DNA of 64,000 nt from DASYQV01 sp036005125 (lineage in GTDB: Bacteria > Acidobacteriota > Vicinamibacteria > Vicinamibacterales > UBA2999), in NCBI GenBank assembly GCA_036005125.1, contig DASYQV010000311.1, positions 1 through 64,000 of the forward strand, given 5' to 3'. The notes beneath the pieces are model-generated. The model searched no databases. It saw only the letters and a program-made list of their open reading frames with translations, and was not told where the DNA came from. Position 1 is the first letter of the stretch. Each line of letters begins with the position of its first letter. Positions 11,428 to 19,663 of this stretch are shown here, piece after piece. The translations under genes were made by a program, and so were the position numbers.

Positions 11428-11500
11428 GGGCCCGTAGCTCAGCGGTTAGAGCGGCCGGCTCATAATCGGTTGGTCCCAGGTTCGAATCCTGGCGGGCCCA
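11428..11500 (+). tRNA. tRNA-Ile with CAU anticodon (Ile2, lysidine-type)
   Basis: A 73-nt cloverleaf: acceptor GGGCCCG/CGGGCCC, D-stem GCTC/GAGC with loop AGCGGTTA, anticodon stem GCCGG/TCGGT with loop CTCATAA (anticodon CAT), variable TGGTC, T-stem CCAGG/CCTGG with loop TTCGAAT, discriminator A. CCA is not encoded. CAT could mean Met, fMet or Ile2. The D-arm and the CTCATAA-to-TGGTC region closely match the E. coli minor tRNA-Ile2, so I call Ile2, which TilS would modify to read AUA. The fMet hallmark (three G-C pairs in the anticodon stem with a mismatched acceptor end) is absent. Confidence 0.93.
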
Positions 11501-11623
11501 TCAGCCTTCGCTCGCGGACGCATGCGAAGGCTGTCCGCCGAAGCCCGAGGGGCGGAGGCGGACTGTGGATCGGCGCGCGAGTCAGGTCACTCGAACGAAC
11601 GGATGCATGTTCACCATGGCGAG

Positions 11624-12370
11624 ATGTCTCCCGATCTCGAGGGTCTAATCCAGCTTCAACAGCTCGAAACCGCGATGGAGGAGGCGCGTCGGTCGATTGC
11701 CGCGCATCCCGCGCGCGTGCAGGACGCCGAGGCGCGATTCGAAGCCGCGAGGCACGCTCTCGAAGAAGCCAGACAGAAGCTGAAGCTCAATCAGGACGCC
11801 CGCAGGGCGCTCGAGAAAGAGGCGGCCGTCTTCCAGACCCGGCTCTCCAAGTTCAAGGACCAGCTCTCCGAAGTCAAAACCAACCGCGAGTACCAGGCGA
11901 TGCAGAAGGAAATCGAGGCCGCGCAGGGCGAGCTGCGCTCGGCCGAGGACAAGGTCCTCGAGCGGATGGTCGAGGCCGACAGCCTGGCGGCGGAGGTCAA
12001 GCAGGGCGAGACGGCGCTTGCGGCGCAGCAGAAGGCCGTAGACGCCGAGAAGAACACGCTCGGCGCGGAGCTCACGTCAACCGAGAAGGCGCTGCACGAT
12101 GCGACCGCGGCGCGGAGGACGCTCATGGCTCGGATGGAGCCGCGACTGCTCGCGTTGTTCGAGCATGTGATGAAGGCACGGAAGGGTGTGGCCGTCTGCA
12201 CGGCGGTCGATGGCCACTGCTCGATCTGTCACGTGCGGTTGCGGCCGCAGGTCTTCCAGGACGTCCGGCGCAACGACAGCATCATCCAGTGCGAGAGCTG
12301 TCAACGCATTCTCTACTACGTGCCGCCGCCGCAGCCCGTGCAGCCTCCATCGGCGGCGACGACCTCGTGA
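11624..12370 (+). CDS. Coiled-coil protein with C-terminal C4 zinc ribbon (DUF164/CdsZ-like)
   Basis: 248 residues. The first 170 or so are a long charged coiled coil (QQLETAMEEARRSI onward). The C-terminus is a zinc ribbon with CSIC at about 204-207 and CESC about 21 residues later, followed by a Pro-rich tail. This is the arrangement of the DUF164/C4-type zinc ribbon family, whose members have been proposed as nucleic-acid or adaptor proteins; function here is unknown. The ATG at 11624 gives the usual short N-terminus; ATGs at 11603 and 11522 are in frame. The TGA overlaps the RNase HI GTG (GTGA), the neighbour this family often has. Confidence 0.85.
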   Translation: MSPDLEGLIQLQQLETAMEEARRSIAAHPARVQDAEARFEAARHALEEARQKLKLNQDARRALEKEAAVFQTRLSKFKDQLSEVKTNREYQAMQKEIEAAQGELRSAEDKVLERMVEADSLAAEVKQGETALAAQQKAVDAEKNTLGAELTSTEKALHDATAARRTLMARMEPRLLALFEHVMKARKGVAVCTAVDGHCSICHVRLRPQVFQDVRRNDSIIQCESCQRILYYVPPPQPVQPPSAATTS

Positions 12371-12816
12371 ATCAACTCTCCCTGTTCGGGTTTTCCAGCG
12401 GGCGATCGGCCGTGGCGAGCATCGACGGCGGGTCGCGCGGCAATCCCGGACCTGCCGGATACGGCGTCCGCATCGAGCAGGACGACGGCACCATCGTCGA
12501 GTTGAAGCAGGCGCTGGGGACCGCTACCAACAACATCGCCGAGTACAACGGATTGCTGGCCGCGCTGACATGGGCCGTCGACCACGGCATCTCGACGCTG
12601 CACGTGCGATCCGATTCCGAGCTCCTCGTCAAGCAGATGCGCGGCGAGTACCGCGTGAAGAATCCGGGACTGCTCCCGCTGCACGAGGAGGCGCGGGCGC
12701 TGATGCGACGGCTGGGCCGCGTGCGGTTCGAGCACGTCCGGCGAGAGCACAACAGGGACGCGGATCGACTGGCCAACGAGGCGATGGACGAAGCCGCGTC
12801 CATTCGTGATTCGTGA
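12367..12816 (+). CDS. Ribonuclease HI family protein
   Basis: 149 residues; hydrolyses RNA in RNA-DNA hybrids. Catalytic acids are visible in order: SIDGGSRGNPG (first Asp), NIAEYNGL (Glu), VRSDSELLVKQM (Asp) and REHNRDADRLANEA (His and final Asp). It lacks the basic protrusion of E. coli RNase HI, so it resembles the bacterial/archaeal short RnhA type fused or linked to zinc-ribbon genes. The GTG at 12367 overlaps the preceding TGA. The last residues (SIRDS) and the stop codon are encoded by the heptad repeat at 12802-12892, so the true C-terminus has been set by the repeat. Confidence 0.9.
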   Translation: MNQLSLFGFSSGRSAVASIDGGSRGNPGPAGYGVRIEQDDGTIVELKQALGTATNNIAEYNGLLAALTWAVDHGISTLHVRSDSELLVKQMRGEYRVKNPGLLPLHEEARALMRRLGRVRFEHVRREHNRDADRLANEAMDEAASIRDS

Positions 12817-12892
12817 TTCGTGATTCTTGATTCCGCTGTGTAGCTCGAATCATGAATCACGAATCATGAATCACGAATCATGAATCATGAAT
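12802..12892. repeat. Heptad hairpin, GATTCGT/CATGAAT type, shared by two converging genes
   Basis: Left arm ATTCGTG x3 then ATTCTTG; right arm alternating CGAATCA and TGAATCA, seven units. It lies between rnhA (plus) and pgeF (minus), and its two arms supply both stop codons: TGA at 12814-12816 and TGA on the minus strand at 12880-12878. Confidence 0.92.
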
Positions 12893-13711
12893 GGATCTGA
12901 CCTTGATCACGCCCAGGATCCTGCCGGTCTTCGAACCCTCCGCCCGGTACGACGGGAAGAGATCGAGGTTCGAGGCGGTACACAGGCCCGACACGTGGAC
13001 CTTCTCGTCGGACAGCCCGGCAAGAATCAACTGATCGCGGTTTGCAGCGGAAATGTCGAACCGCAGCGTGGGACCGTCGACGGCGCCCGCGGCGACGCGA
13101 CTGCCACGGCGCGGAAGCCACGGGATCGGGAACCATCGGTCGATCAGGTACCGTTCGTGGCCCGCGGCGGCAAATGCGTCAACGACGTCGCTACCGACCT
13201 CGTAACAGCACACACCGATGCTCGGCCCGATCGCCGCGACGAGATCTGCCGGCCGCGACGAGAACTCGCGCGTCATGGCCGTGACGAGGGCGCCCGCAGC
13301 GCCTGCAGCCGTCCCGCGCCATCCCGCATGCGCGGCCCCGACCGCTCCGGTCCTGCGATCGGCCAGGAGAAGCGGCACACAATCCGCGGCACGAACGACG
13401 AGTGCCACATCGGGATCGTCGGAGACCAGCAGGTCGGCCGCGGGACGGCCCTCAGGCCTCGCCCCTCCCTTGCGGACGACGATGACCTCGCGACCGTGAA
13501 CCTGGGCCAATGTGACCAGATTGTCCGGCCCCACGCCGATCGACTCCGCGACCGGACGCCATTCTCCGCTCGACGACAACTGGAGGTGACGGGTGGTAAA
13601 CAGGTGGGGTGCCACCTCGTTCAGCGGGGTACATCGGAGCGCAGGTCCCCAGGGTTGATGCACCCACTCGAACGTATCGGGTACCGCTGGTAGCATTACA
13701 CGTGTGGACAT
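12878..13711 (-). CDS. pgeF: PgeF/YfiH (multicopper-oxidase-fold purine nucleoside phosphorylase/hydrolase)
   Basis: About 277 residues of the YfiH/LACC1 family, often annotated polyphenol oxidase or peptidoglycan editing factor. Zinc-site residues are seen in AQVHG, AADCVPLLL and AHAGWRGT, with CCYEVG further on. Family members cleave adenosine and inosine, and PgeF in E. coli keeps L-Ser out of the stem peptide, which would fit a chromosome segment rich in cell-wall genes. The start is ATG 13711 (overlapping acpS by 8 bp) or ATG 13696 (7 bp gap); 13696 would give a nearly leaderless mRNA behind a TATAAT at 13719-13714. The end (SIHDS) and the stop come from the heptad repeat. Confidence 0.9.
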   Translation of the reverse strand: MSTRVMLPAVPDTFEWVHQPWGPALRCTPLNEVAPHLFTTRHLQLSSSGEWRPVAESIGVGPDNLVTLAQVHGREVIVVRKGGARPEGRPAADLLVSDDPDVALVVRAADCVPLLLADRRTGAVGAAHAGWRGTAAGAAGALVTAMTREFSSRPADLVAAIGPSIGVCCYEVGSDVVDAFAAAGHERYLIDRWFPIPWLPRRGSRVAAGAVDGPTLRFDISAANRDQLILAGLSDEKVHVSGLCTASNLDLFPSYRAEGSKTGRILGVIKVRSIHDS

Positions 13712-14084
13712 TATAGGACTTGGCCTCGATGCGACCGAGATTGACCGGGTCGCGAAGACGATCAGCCGTTACGGCGAGCGCTTCGTCCAGCGGATCTTCA
13801 CCGAGGGTGAAATCGCCTATTGCCGCGCCAGGCGTGACTTCGCATCGTCGTTTGCCGCGCGATTCGCGGCCAAGGAGGCGGCGATGAAGGCGCTCGGAAC
13901 CGGCCGCTCGCGCGGCGTGTGCTGGCGCGACATCGAGGTCGTCCGCTCCGGAGGCCCGCCGCAACTGCGATTTCATGGCGGCGCGGCTGCGCGCTTCGCG
14001 CGGATGGGCGCAACCGGCTCGCTGTTGACGCTGACACACTCGCAGAACCTCGCCATCGCGCACGTGATGCTCGTTCGCGCCTAG
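13704..14084 (+). CDS. acpS: Holo-[acyl-carrier-protein] synthase
   Basis: 126 residues; transfers 4'-phosphopantetheine from CoA to a serine of acyl carrier protein. It has the two AcpS signatures: GLDATEIDRV at about 7-16 (Mg-binding Asp) and RFAAKEAAMKALGTG near 53-67 (Glu and Lys for catalysis and CoA binding). The length is the family norm. The GTG at 13704 starts MDIIGLGLD, the canonical beginning. It is divergent from pgeF with overlapping 5' ends, so each promoter must lie in the other gene. The TAG stop is the first part of a TAGGAG heptad repeat. Confidence 0.95.
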   Translation: MDIIGLGLDATEIDRVAKTISRYGERFVQRIFTEGEIAYCRARRDFASSFAARFAAKEAAMKALGTGRSRGVCWRDIEVVRSGGPPQLRFHGGAAARFARMGATGSLLTLTHSQNLAIAHVMLVRA

Positions 14085-14148
14085 GAGATAGGAGTCAGGA
14101 GTCAGAGCGACCCGCGCTCTTCCTCCTGACTCCTGACTCCTGTCTTCC
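14082..14148. repeat. Heptad hairpin, TAGGAGT/ACTCCTG type, copy 1
   Basis: Left heptads TAGGAGA, TAGGAGT, CAGGAGT, CAGAGCG; right arm CTCCTGA, CTCCTGA, CTCCTGT. The first TAG is the acpS stop codon. The rest of the 342-bp gap (14085-14426) holds about 165 bp in which I see nothing (14149-14312), a second heptad hairpin (14313-14382) and the ribosome binding site of the next gene. Confidence 0.9.
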
Positions 14149-14312
14149 GGCGACAACCACGGTTAACGAATTGTTCGTGGCCTGCTGGCACCGCGTTCGC
14201 GCGCGCAGGATAAACCCACCTCTCTCATCGACTTTCGGCGACACGGTCCCACTCCTCCGCCCGGCACCCGCATTGCCTCCGTCTGACTCCGTAACGCCTT
14301 GACCGGCAAGGC

Positions 14313-14382
14313 TCATGATTCGTGATTCGTGATTTCGGACTCGTGATTCAAATCGTGAATCACGAATCATGAATCATGAATT
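14313..14382. repeat. Heptad hairpin, GTGATTC/GAATCAC type
   Basis: Left heptads ATGATTC, GTGATTC, GTGATTT, CGGACTC, GTGATTC; right arm AATCGTGAATCACGAATCAT and on. A palindrome about 45 bp upstream of the SpoVG-like gene. Confidence 0.88.
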
Positions 14383-14426
14383 TGGTGACTGGTCAGGCAA
14401 CCCACGTCTGCGGAGAGAGGAGCACC

Positions 14427-14729
14427 GTGATCGTCAAAATCGTTCCGAACGACAAGAACACGCCGCCCGGCAAGCTCGCCGATGCGGAACTGCACTTCAC
14501 CGACGGCGTTCTCGAGGGATTGAAGCTTCTCGGCTTCGCCGTGTGGGAGAGGCGCGTCGGTGGAGGGCGCAACGTGACGTTTCCTGCGCGCCAGTTCTCG
14601 GTGAACGGTGAACGCCGCTCGTTCTCGCTTCTCAGACCGATTGCGGATGCGTCCGCACAGGACCGCATCCGCGAGCTGGTGCTGCAGGCGTATTCCGATC
14701 ACGAAGAGCGCGCGGCCATTCCGTCGTGA
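14427..14729 (+). CDS. Small SpoVG-like protein
   Basis: 100 residues. The segment GKLADAELHFTDGVLEGLKL, then LGFAVWERR, NVTFPARQF, LLRPIADA and IRELVLQAY resembles SpoVG: a strand-rich domain with an FPxR/K strand and a C-terminal helix ending in VLxxY. SpoVG proteins bind nucleic acid and affect septation and gene expression. The match is by pattern only and could be wrong. The GTG at 14427 follows a strong GGAGAGAGGAG Shine-Dalgarno (14412-14422); the ATG at 14376 would start inside the repeat. It has no operon partner. Confidence 0.65.
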   Translation: MIVKIVPNDKNTPPGKLADAELHFTDGVLEGLKLLGFAVWERRVGGGRNVTFPARQFSVNGERRSFSLLRPIADASAQDRIRELVLQAYSDHEERAAIPS

Positions 14730-14744
14730 CTGCAGGACCCGACG

Positions 14745-14850
14745 GATTTGCGATGTGTGATTTGCGATGTGTGATTTGTGATTTGTGATTTCGACTCGTC
14801 GGCCGTCGGCGTTCGTCGCCCTGCGCAATCACGAATCGCGAATCACGAGT
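14745..14850. repeat. Heptad hairpin, GATTTGC/GATGTGT type, ending at the radical SAM stop
   Basis: Seven exact left-arm heptads (GATTTGC, GATGTGT, GATTTGC, GATGTGT, GATTTGT, GATTTGT, GATTTCG) and a shorter right arm (AATCACGAATCGCGAATCAC) that ends right beside the minus-strand stop at 14852. The element lies between converging genes. Confidence 0.9.
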
Positions 14851-14851
14851 G

Positions 14852-16597
14852 TTATTGCAGGACCGGCAGCAGACGGCTGTTCTCTCTGGCGCGCTTCGGC
14901 GGAAGCGTCCACTCCTCGCGCAACGCTTTGTCGAACTCCGTGCGGAAGAAGCTGCTTTTCATGCCGCCGTCGATGATGTCCCACGGGAGCACCGTATCGC
15001 GCGACCGGTCGCGGAACACGTAGAAGTCTGCATCGACGCCGGCTTCGGCGCACGCCGCACGCCAGTTGCCCCCGTTGCGCTCCGCCGCTTCGATGGCCGG
15101 TGCGACCCGGCGGTCGCCAAGCGACAGGAGCGCCTGGTAAAACGAATGCCGCTCGGACTTGATCGTGACGTACACGTTGTCGATGCCGCTCATGAGCGAG
15201 CGCATGCGCTTCATCTTGCGCTCGATGACCGTCGACTCCTCCATCGGCAGCCATTGGTAGGCCGTGCCCGGCTTCGGCACCAGAGGATTCACGCTGCCGA
15301 CGAGGTTTCCGATGCTGCCGCGTCCGCGCGCGTGCCGGAGCATGATCTCTTTGAGCTGCAGCGTCAGGTCGCGGATTGCCACGAGATCCTCGTCGGTCTC
15401 CGTTGGCAGCCCCATCATGAAGTACAGCTTGAGGCTCTGAATGCCGCTCGAAAAGATCATGTCCGCGCTGGACAGGATTTCGTCGTTGGTCACCGTCTTG
15501 TTGATGACGCGGCGCAGGCGATCGGATCCGGTCTCGGGTGCGATGGTAAGGGAGCGCTCGCCGCTCTCTTTCAGCAGACGCACGATGGTAGGCGTCAGAT
15601 CGTCGAGGCGAAGCGATGCCGGACTGATCGCGTACCCCATCGCGTGCAGCCTGGTGAGGATCTCTTCGATCTCCGGGTGATCGCAGAGCGCAATAGACAC
15701 CAGTCCGGCCCGGCTCGAGTACGGTTTCGCGCGTTCCGCAAGCGCGAGGATGCGCTCCTTGGGAAACGCGCGCACCGGCAGGTAGTTGTAGCCCGCCCAG
15801 CAGAACCGGCACAGGTTGGCGCACCCGCGCACGACCTCCACCAGGAATCTCGAACCGAACTCGGTGTCGGGCGTGAATATCGTCGTTGCCGGGGGATCCA
15901 CGGCGTCGGTGGTTTTGAGCGCGGCTTTCTTCACCACTGCCGGTGCGCCCGTGCCCTCTCGAGGTACGAACGCGCGGATAGTGCCGTCCTCGCGGAATTC
16001 GACATCGTAGAAAGACGGGACATAGAAGCCGCGTTCGGCGGCGAGCCGACGCAGGAGGTCGCCTCGATCCGACGCCGTCTGGAAGGCCTTGAGGAGCGCG
16101 GGGATGAGCACCTCCCCTTCTCCGGCGGCAATGACGTCGGCAAACAGCGCGAGCGGTTCGGGATTGACGAAGGTGACCGCGCCCCCAATCAGCACGAGCG
16201 GATGTGCCGCAGTACGTGCCTCGGCTCGCACGGGCAAACCCGCCAGCCGCAGCATGGTGAGCACGTTCGTGTAGTCCCACTCGAACGATACCGAAAACGC
16301 GAAGATGTCGAACTCGGCCACGGGCGTCTGGGACTCGATCGTGACCAGGCGCACGCCCGACGCGATTTGCGCGGCGAGCTCCTGCTTGGGAGGCAGGAAC
16401 ACGCGCTCGCACACGATGTCCGGTTCCTCGTTGAACAGCTTGTAGACGGTCTGCAGCCCCAGGTTCGACATCCCGACGAAATAGGTGTTCGGGAACGCCA
16501 GCGCGACGCGCAGCCGTCCGCCGTGCGGTTTGCGGACGTAGCCCACCTCTTTCGAAAGGATCTCGCGGGCGTGCTCACGCTGCTGCCAATGCTTCAT
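14852..16597 (-). CDS. B12-binding radical SAM protein (TIGR03960 family)
   Basis: 581 residues. The N-terminal part is a cobalamin-binding-like fold (VALAFPNTYFVGMSNLGLQT). The radical SAM core has the iron-sulfur motif GCANLCRFCWAG (CxxxCxxC near residue 268) and ETGSDRLRR and YFMMGLPTE segments. TIGR03960 proteins are widespread in acidobacteria, deltaproteobacteria and clostridia, and their substrate is unknown. In many genomes they precede a second, DUF2344-containing gene (TIGR03936) and ribonuclease G; neither is here. I prefer the ATG at 16597 (MKHWQQREHARE); a TTG at 16630 adds 11 residues. It lies beyond ftsZ on the same strand, separated by 335 bp. Confidence 0.88.
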   Translation of the reverse strand: MKHWQQREHAREILSKEVGYVRKPHGGRLRVALAFPNTYFVGMSNLGLQTVYKLFNEEPDIVCERVFLPPKQELAAQIASGVRLVTIESQTPVAEFDIFAFSVSFEWDYTNVLTMLRLAGLPVRAEARTAAHPLVLIGGAVTFVNPEPLALFADVIAAGEGEVLIPALLKAFQTASDRGDLLRRLAAERGFYVPSFYDVEFREDGTIRAFVPREGTGAPAVVKKAALKTTDAVDPPATTIFTPDTEFGSRFLVEVVRGCANLCRFCWAGYNYLPVRAFPKERILALAERAKPYSSRAGLVSIALCDHPEIEEILTRLHAMGYAISPASLRLDDLTPTIVRLLKESGERSLTIAPETGSDRLRRVINKTVTNDEILSSADMIFSSGIQSLKLYFMMGLPTETDEDLVAIRDLTLQLKEIMLRHARGRGSIGNLVGSVNPLVPKPGTAYQWLPMEESTVIERKMKRMRSLMSGIDNVYVTIKSERHSFYQALLSLGDRRVAPAIEAAERNGGNWRAACAEAGVDADFYVFRDRSRDTVLPWDIIDGGMKSSFFRTEFDKALREEWTLPPKRARENSRLLPVLQ

Positions 16598-16632
16598 CAG
16601 AGACCACTGGAACGTACTTTCGAAGTACAAAG

Positions 16633-16657
16633 CGGGCCGTTCCGTTGGAACGGCCCG
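16633..16657 (-). terminator. GC-rich hairpin upstream of the radical SAM gene
   Basis: CGGGCCGTTCC (16633-16643), loop GTT, GGAACGGCCCG (16647-16657): an 11-bp perfect stem. On the minus strand it is followed by CTTTGT, a weak U-tract. It lies between ftsZ and the next minus-strand gene and could separate the dcw operon from it. I see no gene in the remaining 16658-16845. Confidence 0.45.
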
Positions 16658-16845
16658 AAAATCGTGGGTCGAGCGCCGGATGTAGCCAGATCACCTTCTG
16701 TCGAGACGGTCCAGTAGATGCGCGCTGAACGACGAAACGAGACGCCGGGGCACGGTCGGGAGCTGATCCGCGAGCTGCAGCTGAAGCGACGCCGCTCGCG
16801 GGTGCCGTGGATATTCGTAGTCTATCAGGTCCGTCCGTGGCGACA

Positions 16846-16934
16846 GGCACGTGAAGCGCACCAAAAAGATGCTGCGATGACCAGTCGAGGGACTTTGCGA
16901 GGATATCAACGGCAGAGTCCCTCGACTGGTCATC
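16846..16934 (+). repeat. Composite A-B-C repeat, copy 2 (module A missing, B decayed)
   Basis: GGCACGTGAAGCGCACC (16846-16862) aligns with module B (13 of 17 bases), followed by the conserved CAAAAAGAT linker and a full module C: GATGACCAGTCGAGGGACT ... AGTCCCTCGACTGGTCATC (16876-16934). The ftsZ stop TGA (16935-16933 on minus) overlaps the outer end of module C. No module A is detectable upstream. Confidence 0.85.
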
Positions 16935-18264
16935 AGCTCTGGCGGCGAAGGAACGCTGGCACGTCGAACGGCGAGGAATGATCGACCGTCCCCTCGTCTC
17001 CCTCTGCCGGGTTCGAGACGGCGCCCGAAACCGCGCCAATGCCCGCGCCGGTCCGGCTCGCGCCGGAGGGGGGCGGGGGGAGCGTCACGTCGAGCGCTGC
17101 CCGCCGCGTGACGGTCAGCTGCGGAGCCGCGGTTGGCGGCGTGCCTGCCTGTCCCGTCGGCTGCTCGACCCTCGCCTCCGCCGTGCGGCCGAGGTGTGCG
17201 TTGTAGGTATTCAGGTCGATCGGCGTCTGGAGCGCCGCCGCCGGCACTCCGCGACCTGTGCCTTTGCGGTCGAAGCCGGTCGCAATCACGGTGATCTTCA
17301 CCCTGCCCGTGACGTGCGGATCCACCACGGCACCGAAGATGATGTTGGCGTCCTCGTGCGCCGCCTCCTGGATGATGCATGACGCCTCGCTGACCTCGGT
17401 CAGTGACAGATCGGGGCCGCCGGTGACGTTGATGATCACGCCGCGCGCGCCCGTGACGGAACTGTCCTCGAGGAGCGGGCTCGAAATCGCCTTCTGCGCG
17501 GCGGCCATCGCGCGCCCGTCGCCCTCGGCCACGCCCGTCCCCATCATCGCGACGCCCATGCCGGACATGATTGTCTTCACATCGGCGAAATCGAGGTTGA
17601 TCAGTCCAGGAACGAGGATGAGATCCGAGATCCCCTGAATCGCCTGACGCAACACATCGTCGGCGGTCATGAACGCATCGGTCATCGGCGTGCGGCGTTC
17701 GATGATCGAGAGCAGCCGCTCGTTGGGAATCGTGATCACCGTATCGACGCACTCCCGCAGCGCCTCGAGGCCGGCCTCGGCTTGAAGCGCGCGCTGCCGG
17801 CCCTCGAACTTGAACGGCTTGGTGACGACCGCAATCGTCAGCGCGCCGAGCTCCGTTGCGAGGCTCGCGATGACGGGGGCAGCGCCGGTCCCGGTGCCGC
17901 CGCCCAGACCCGCGGTCACGAAGATCATGTCCGCGCCGGACAACGTCTGGAGGATCGTGTCGGTGTCCTCGAGCGCAGCCTGGCGGCCGACGTTCGGATC
18001 CGCGCCCGCGCCGAGCCCCTTGGTGAGCCTCGATCCGATCTGGATCTTGACGGCGGCCTTGTTGTAGTCGAGCGCCTGCAGGTCGGTGTTGGCGACGATG
18101 AATTCCACGCCGCCCAGACCGGCATCGACCATGCGGTTGACCGCGTTGCAGCCGCCGCCGCCGACGCCGATCACTTTGATCCGCGCGCCGTTGCGTATGT
18201 CGCGGTCGAGCATCAGCCGCAGCCGCTCGTCAGCGCGTCCGTTCTGGCCGTCGAAGTCGCTCAT
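16933..18264 (-). CDS. ftsZ: Cell division protein FtsZ
   Basis: 443 residues; tubulin-like GTPase that forms the Z ring. GTP-binding [13 protein letters not shown] at 33-45, the tubulin signature GGGTGTG at 121-127 and the T7 loop region NLDFADV (near 210, catalytic Asp) are intact. A variable Pro/Ala-rich linker (about 335-430) leads to the conserved tail [11 protein letters not shown], the docking peptide for FtsA and similar partners. The start is the ATG at 18264 with a strong GGAGGG Shine-Dalgarno 6 nt away. It is 26 bp after ftsA and the last gene of the dcw cluster. Its stop overlaps a composite repeat. Confidence 0.98.
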   Translation of the reverse strand: MSDFDGQNGRADERLRLMLDRDIRNGARIKVIGVGGGGCNAVNRMVDAGLGGVEFIVANTDLQALDYNKAAVKIQIGSRLTKGLGAGADPNVGRQAALEDTDTILQTLSGADMIFVTAGLGGGTGTGAAPVIASLATELGALTIAVVTKPFKFEGRQRALQAEAGLEALRECVDTVITIPNERLLSIIERRTPMTDAFMTADDVLRQAIQGISDLILVPGLINLDFADVKTIMSGMGVAMMGTGVAEGDGRAMAAAQKAISSPLLEDSSVTGARGVIINVTGGPDLSLTEVSEASCIIQEAAHEDANIIFGAVVDPHVTGRVKITVIATGFDRKGTGRGVPAAALQTPIDLNTYNAHLGRTAEARVEQPTGQAGTPPTAAPQLTVTRRAALDVTLPPPPSGASRTGAGIGAVSGAVSNPAEGDEGTVDHSSPFDVPAFLRRQS

Positions 18265-18290
18265 GCAATTCCCTCCTGGAACCGCGGGAC

Positions 18291-19523
18291 TCAGAAGAAT
18301 TCCTTGAAGATGCCCCTCAAGCGGCCGGCCATGCGGCCGAAGGCGCCGCCGCCGGCGCGCGCGGGCTCGGGTCCCCGGTTGCGGTGCGCGTAGAGCACGA
18401 GCCCCGCCGGCGTGGCAAACGTCGGGCTGGCCACGTGGTCCGCGAGCCCGCCGACCCCGACCGGGCAGCCGCGCCGGATCGGCAGATCGAAAATCTGTTC
18501 GGCAATCTCCGGCATCCCCTCGAGAATCGCGCCCCCGCCCGTCAGCACGATGCCCGAGTTCAGCGATTTCTCGTATCCGGCGCGCCGGATCTCGTCCCAC
18601 ACCAGGTGGAAGATCTCCTCGGCTCGCGGCTGCAGGATCTCCGAGAGAATGCGGCGCGCCATCAGCCGCGGTTTGCGCCCGCCCACGCTCGCAACCTCGA
18701 TCGTGTCGTCTTCATCCACCATGGCCGACAGCGCGCACCCGTTCTTTCGCTTGACCTTTTCCGCGTCCGGGATTGGCGTGCGGAGCCCGACGGCGATGTC
18801 ATTCGTGAAGTGATCGCCGCCGATGGCCACGACCCCCGTGTGCCACAGGCTGCCGCGCTCGAAGATCGCCAGATCGGCGGTGCCCCCGCCGATGTCTACA
18901 AGCGCCACGCCCAGTTCCTTCTCGTCGGGCGTCAGGACGGCCTCGCTCGCGGCGAGCTGTTCGATGACGGTGTCCTGGACAGTCATCCCCGCGCGGTTCA
19001 CGCACGCGATCATGTTGTGCGTCGACGAGACGCTGCCGGTAACGATGTGGACGTTCACTTCGAGTCGCGCGCCGGTCATCCCCACCGGTGCGCCGATGCC
19101 GTCCTGCTCGTCGACCACGAAGTCCTGCGGAAGCACGTGCAGGATCTCGCGCCCCGCTGGAAGCGCCACCGCCTTGGCGGCATCGATCGCCCGCCGCACG
19201 TCGTCACGCGTGATTTCGCGGTTCTTGCCCGCGACGGCAATCACGCCGCGGCTGTTGAACCCCTTGATATGCGGCCCCGACAGCGCCAGGTGCACGGAAT
19301 CGATCTCGACACCCGCCATCAGCTCTGCTTCGTCGATGGCCTTCTTGATCGAGTCGACCGCAGCCTCGAGGTTGACCACGGCGCCACGCTTGATGCCGTG
19401 CGATTCGGAGACGCCGATGCCGACCACGTCGAGACTGCCGTCGTCCAGGCTCTCGCCGACAACCGCGCAGACCGTCGACGTGCCCACGTCGAGACCAACT
19501 ACGTACCGCTCTCTATGCGCCAC
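18291..19523 (-). CDS. ftsA: Cell division protein FtsA
   Basis: About 410 residues of actin-like ATPase that tethers FtsZ to the membrane. Motifs: [15 protein letters not shown] (phosphate 1), the SHS2/1C domain, [12 protein letters not shown] (phosphate 2), [10 protein letters not shown] (adenosine) and a C-terminal amphipathic segment [14 protein letters not shown], the membrane-targeting helix. I place the start at GTG 19523 ([13 protein letters not shown] follows; GAGGG 9 nt upstream); ATGs at 19532 and 19553 are in frame. A GGCCGGGTCT repeat separates it from ftsQ. Confidence 0.95.
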   Translation of the reverse strand: MAHRERYVVGLDVGTSTVCAVVGESLDDGSLDVVGIGVSESHGIKRGAVVNLEAAVDSIKKAIDEAELMAGVEIDSVHLALSGPHIKGFNSRGVIAVAGKNREITRDDVRRAIDAAKAVALPAGREILHVLPQDFVVDEQDGIGAPVGMTGARLEVNVHIVTGSVSSTHNMIACVNRAGMTVQDTVIEQLAASEAVLTPDEKELGVALVDIGGGTADLAIFERGSLWHTGVVAIGGDHFTNDIAVGLRTPIPDAEKVKRKNGCALSAMVDEDDTIEVASVGGRKPRLMARRILSEILQPRAEEIFHLVWDEIRRAGYEKSLNSGIVLTGGGAILEGMPEIAEQIFDLPIRRGCPVGVGGLADHVASPTFATPAGLVLYAHRNRGPEPARAGGGAFGRMAGRLRGIFKEFF

Positions 19524-19559
19524 GCTCCCCATCCCTCGCGAACACCCGCACATGCATAC

Positions 19560-19651
19560 GTAGGCCGGGTCCTCAGACCCGGCACACAGTGACCGTGCGT
19601 AGGCCGGGTCTTTAGACCCGGCGGGTGCCGCATCTGAAGATGCGGCCTACG
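19560..19651. repeat. GGCCGGGTCT/GCCGCATCT double hairpin, copy 2
   Basis: GCCGGGTCCTCAGACCCGGC, then a second GGCCGGGTCTTTAGACCCGG stem, then GCCGCATCTGAAGATGCGGC. Three hairpins in a row between ftsQ and ftsA inside the dcw cluster. They could lower read-through into ftsA or stabilise the ftsQ message. Confidence 0.88.
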
Positions 19652-19663
19652 ACCGAAGAATCC

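Noticed and set aside
14849..16717. 622-codon plus-strand frame opposite the radical SAM gene
   Set aside because: Shadow of a real minus-strand gene; no recognisable motif and abnormal composition.
16658..16845. Possible small gene between the radical SAM gene and ftsZ
   Set aside because: Short frames on both strands lack a ribosome site and any recognisable domain; they run into the composite repeat.
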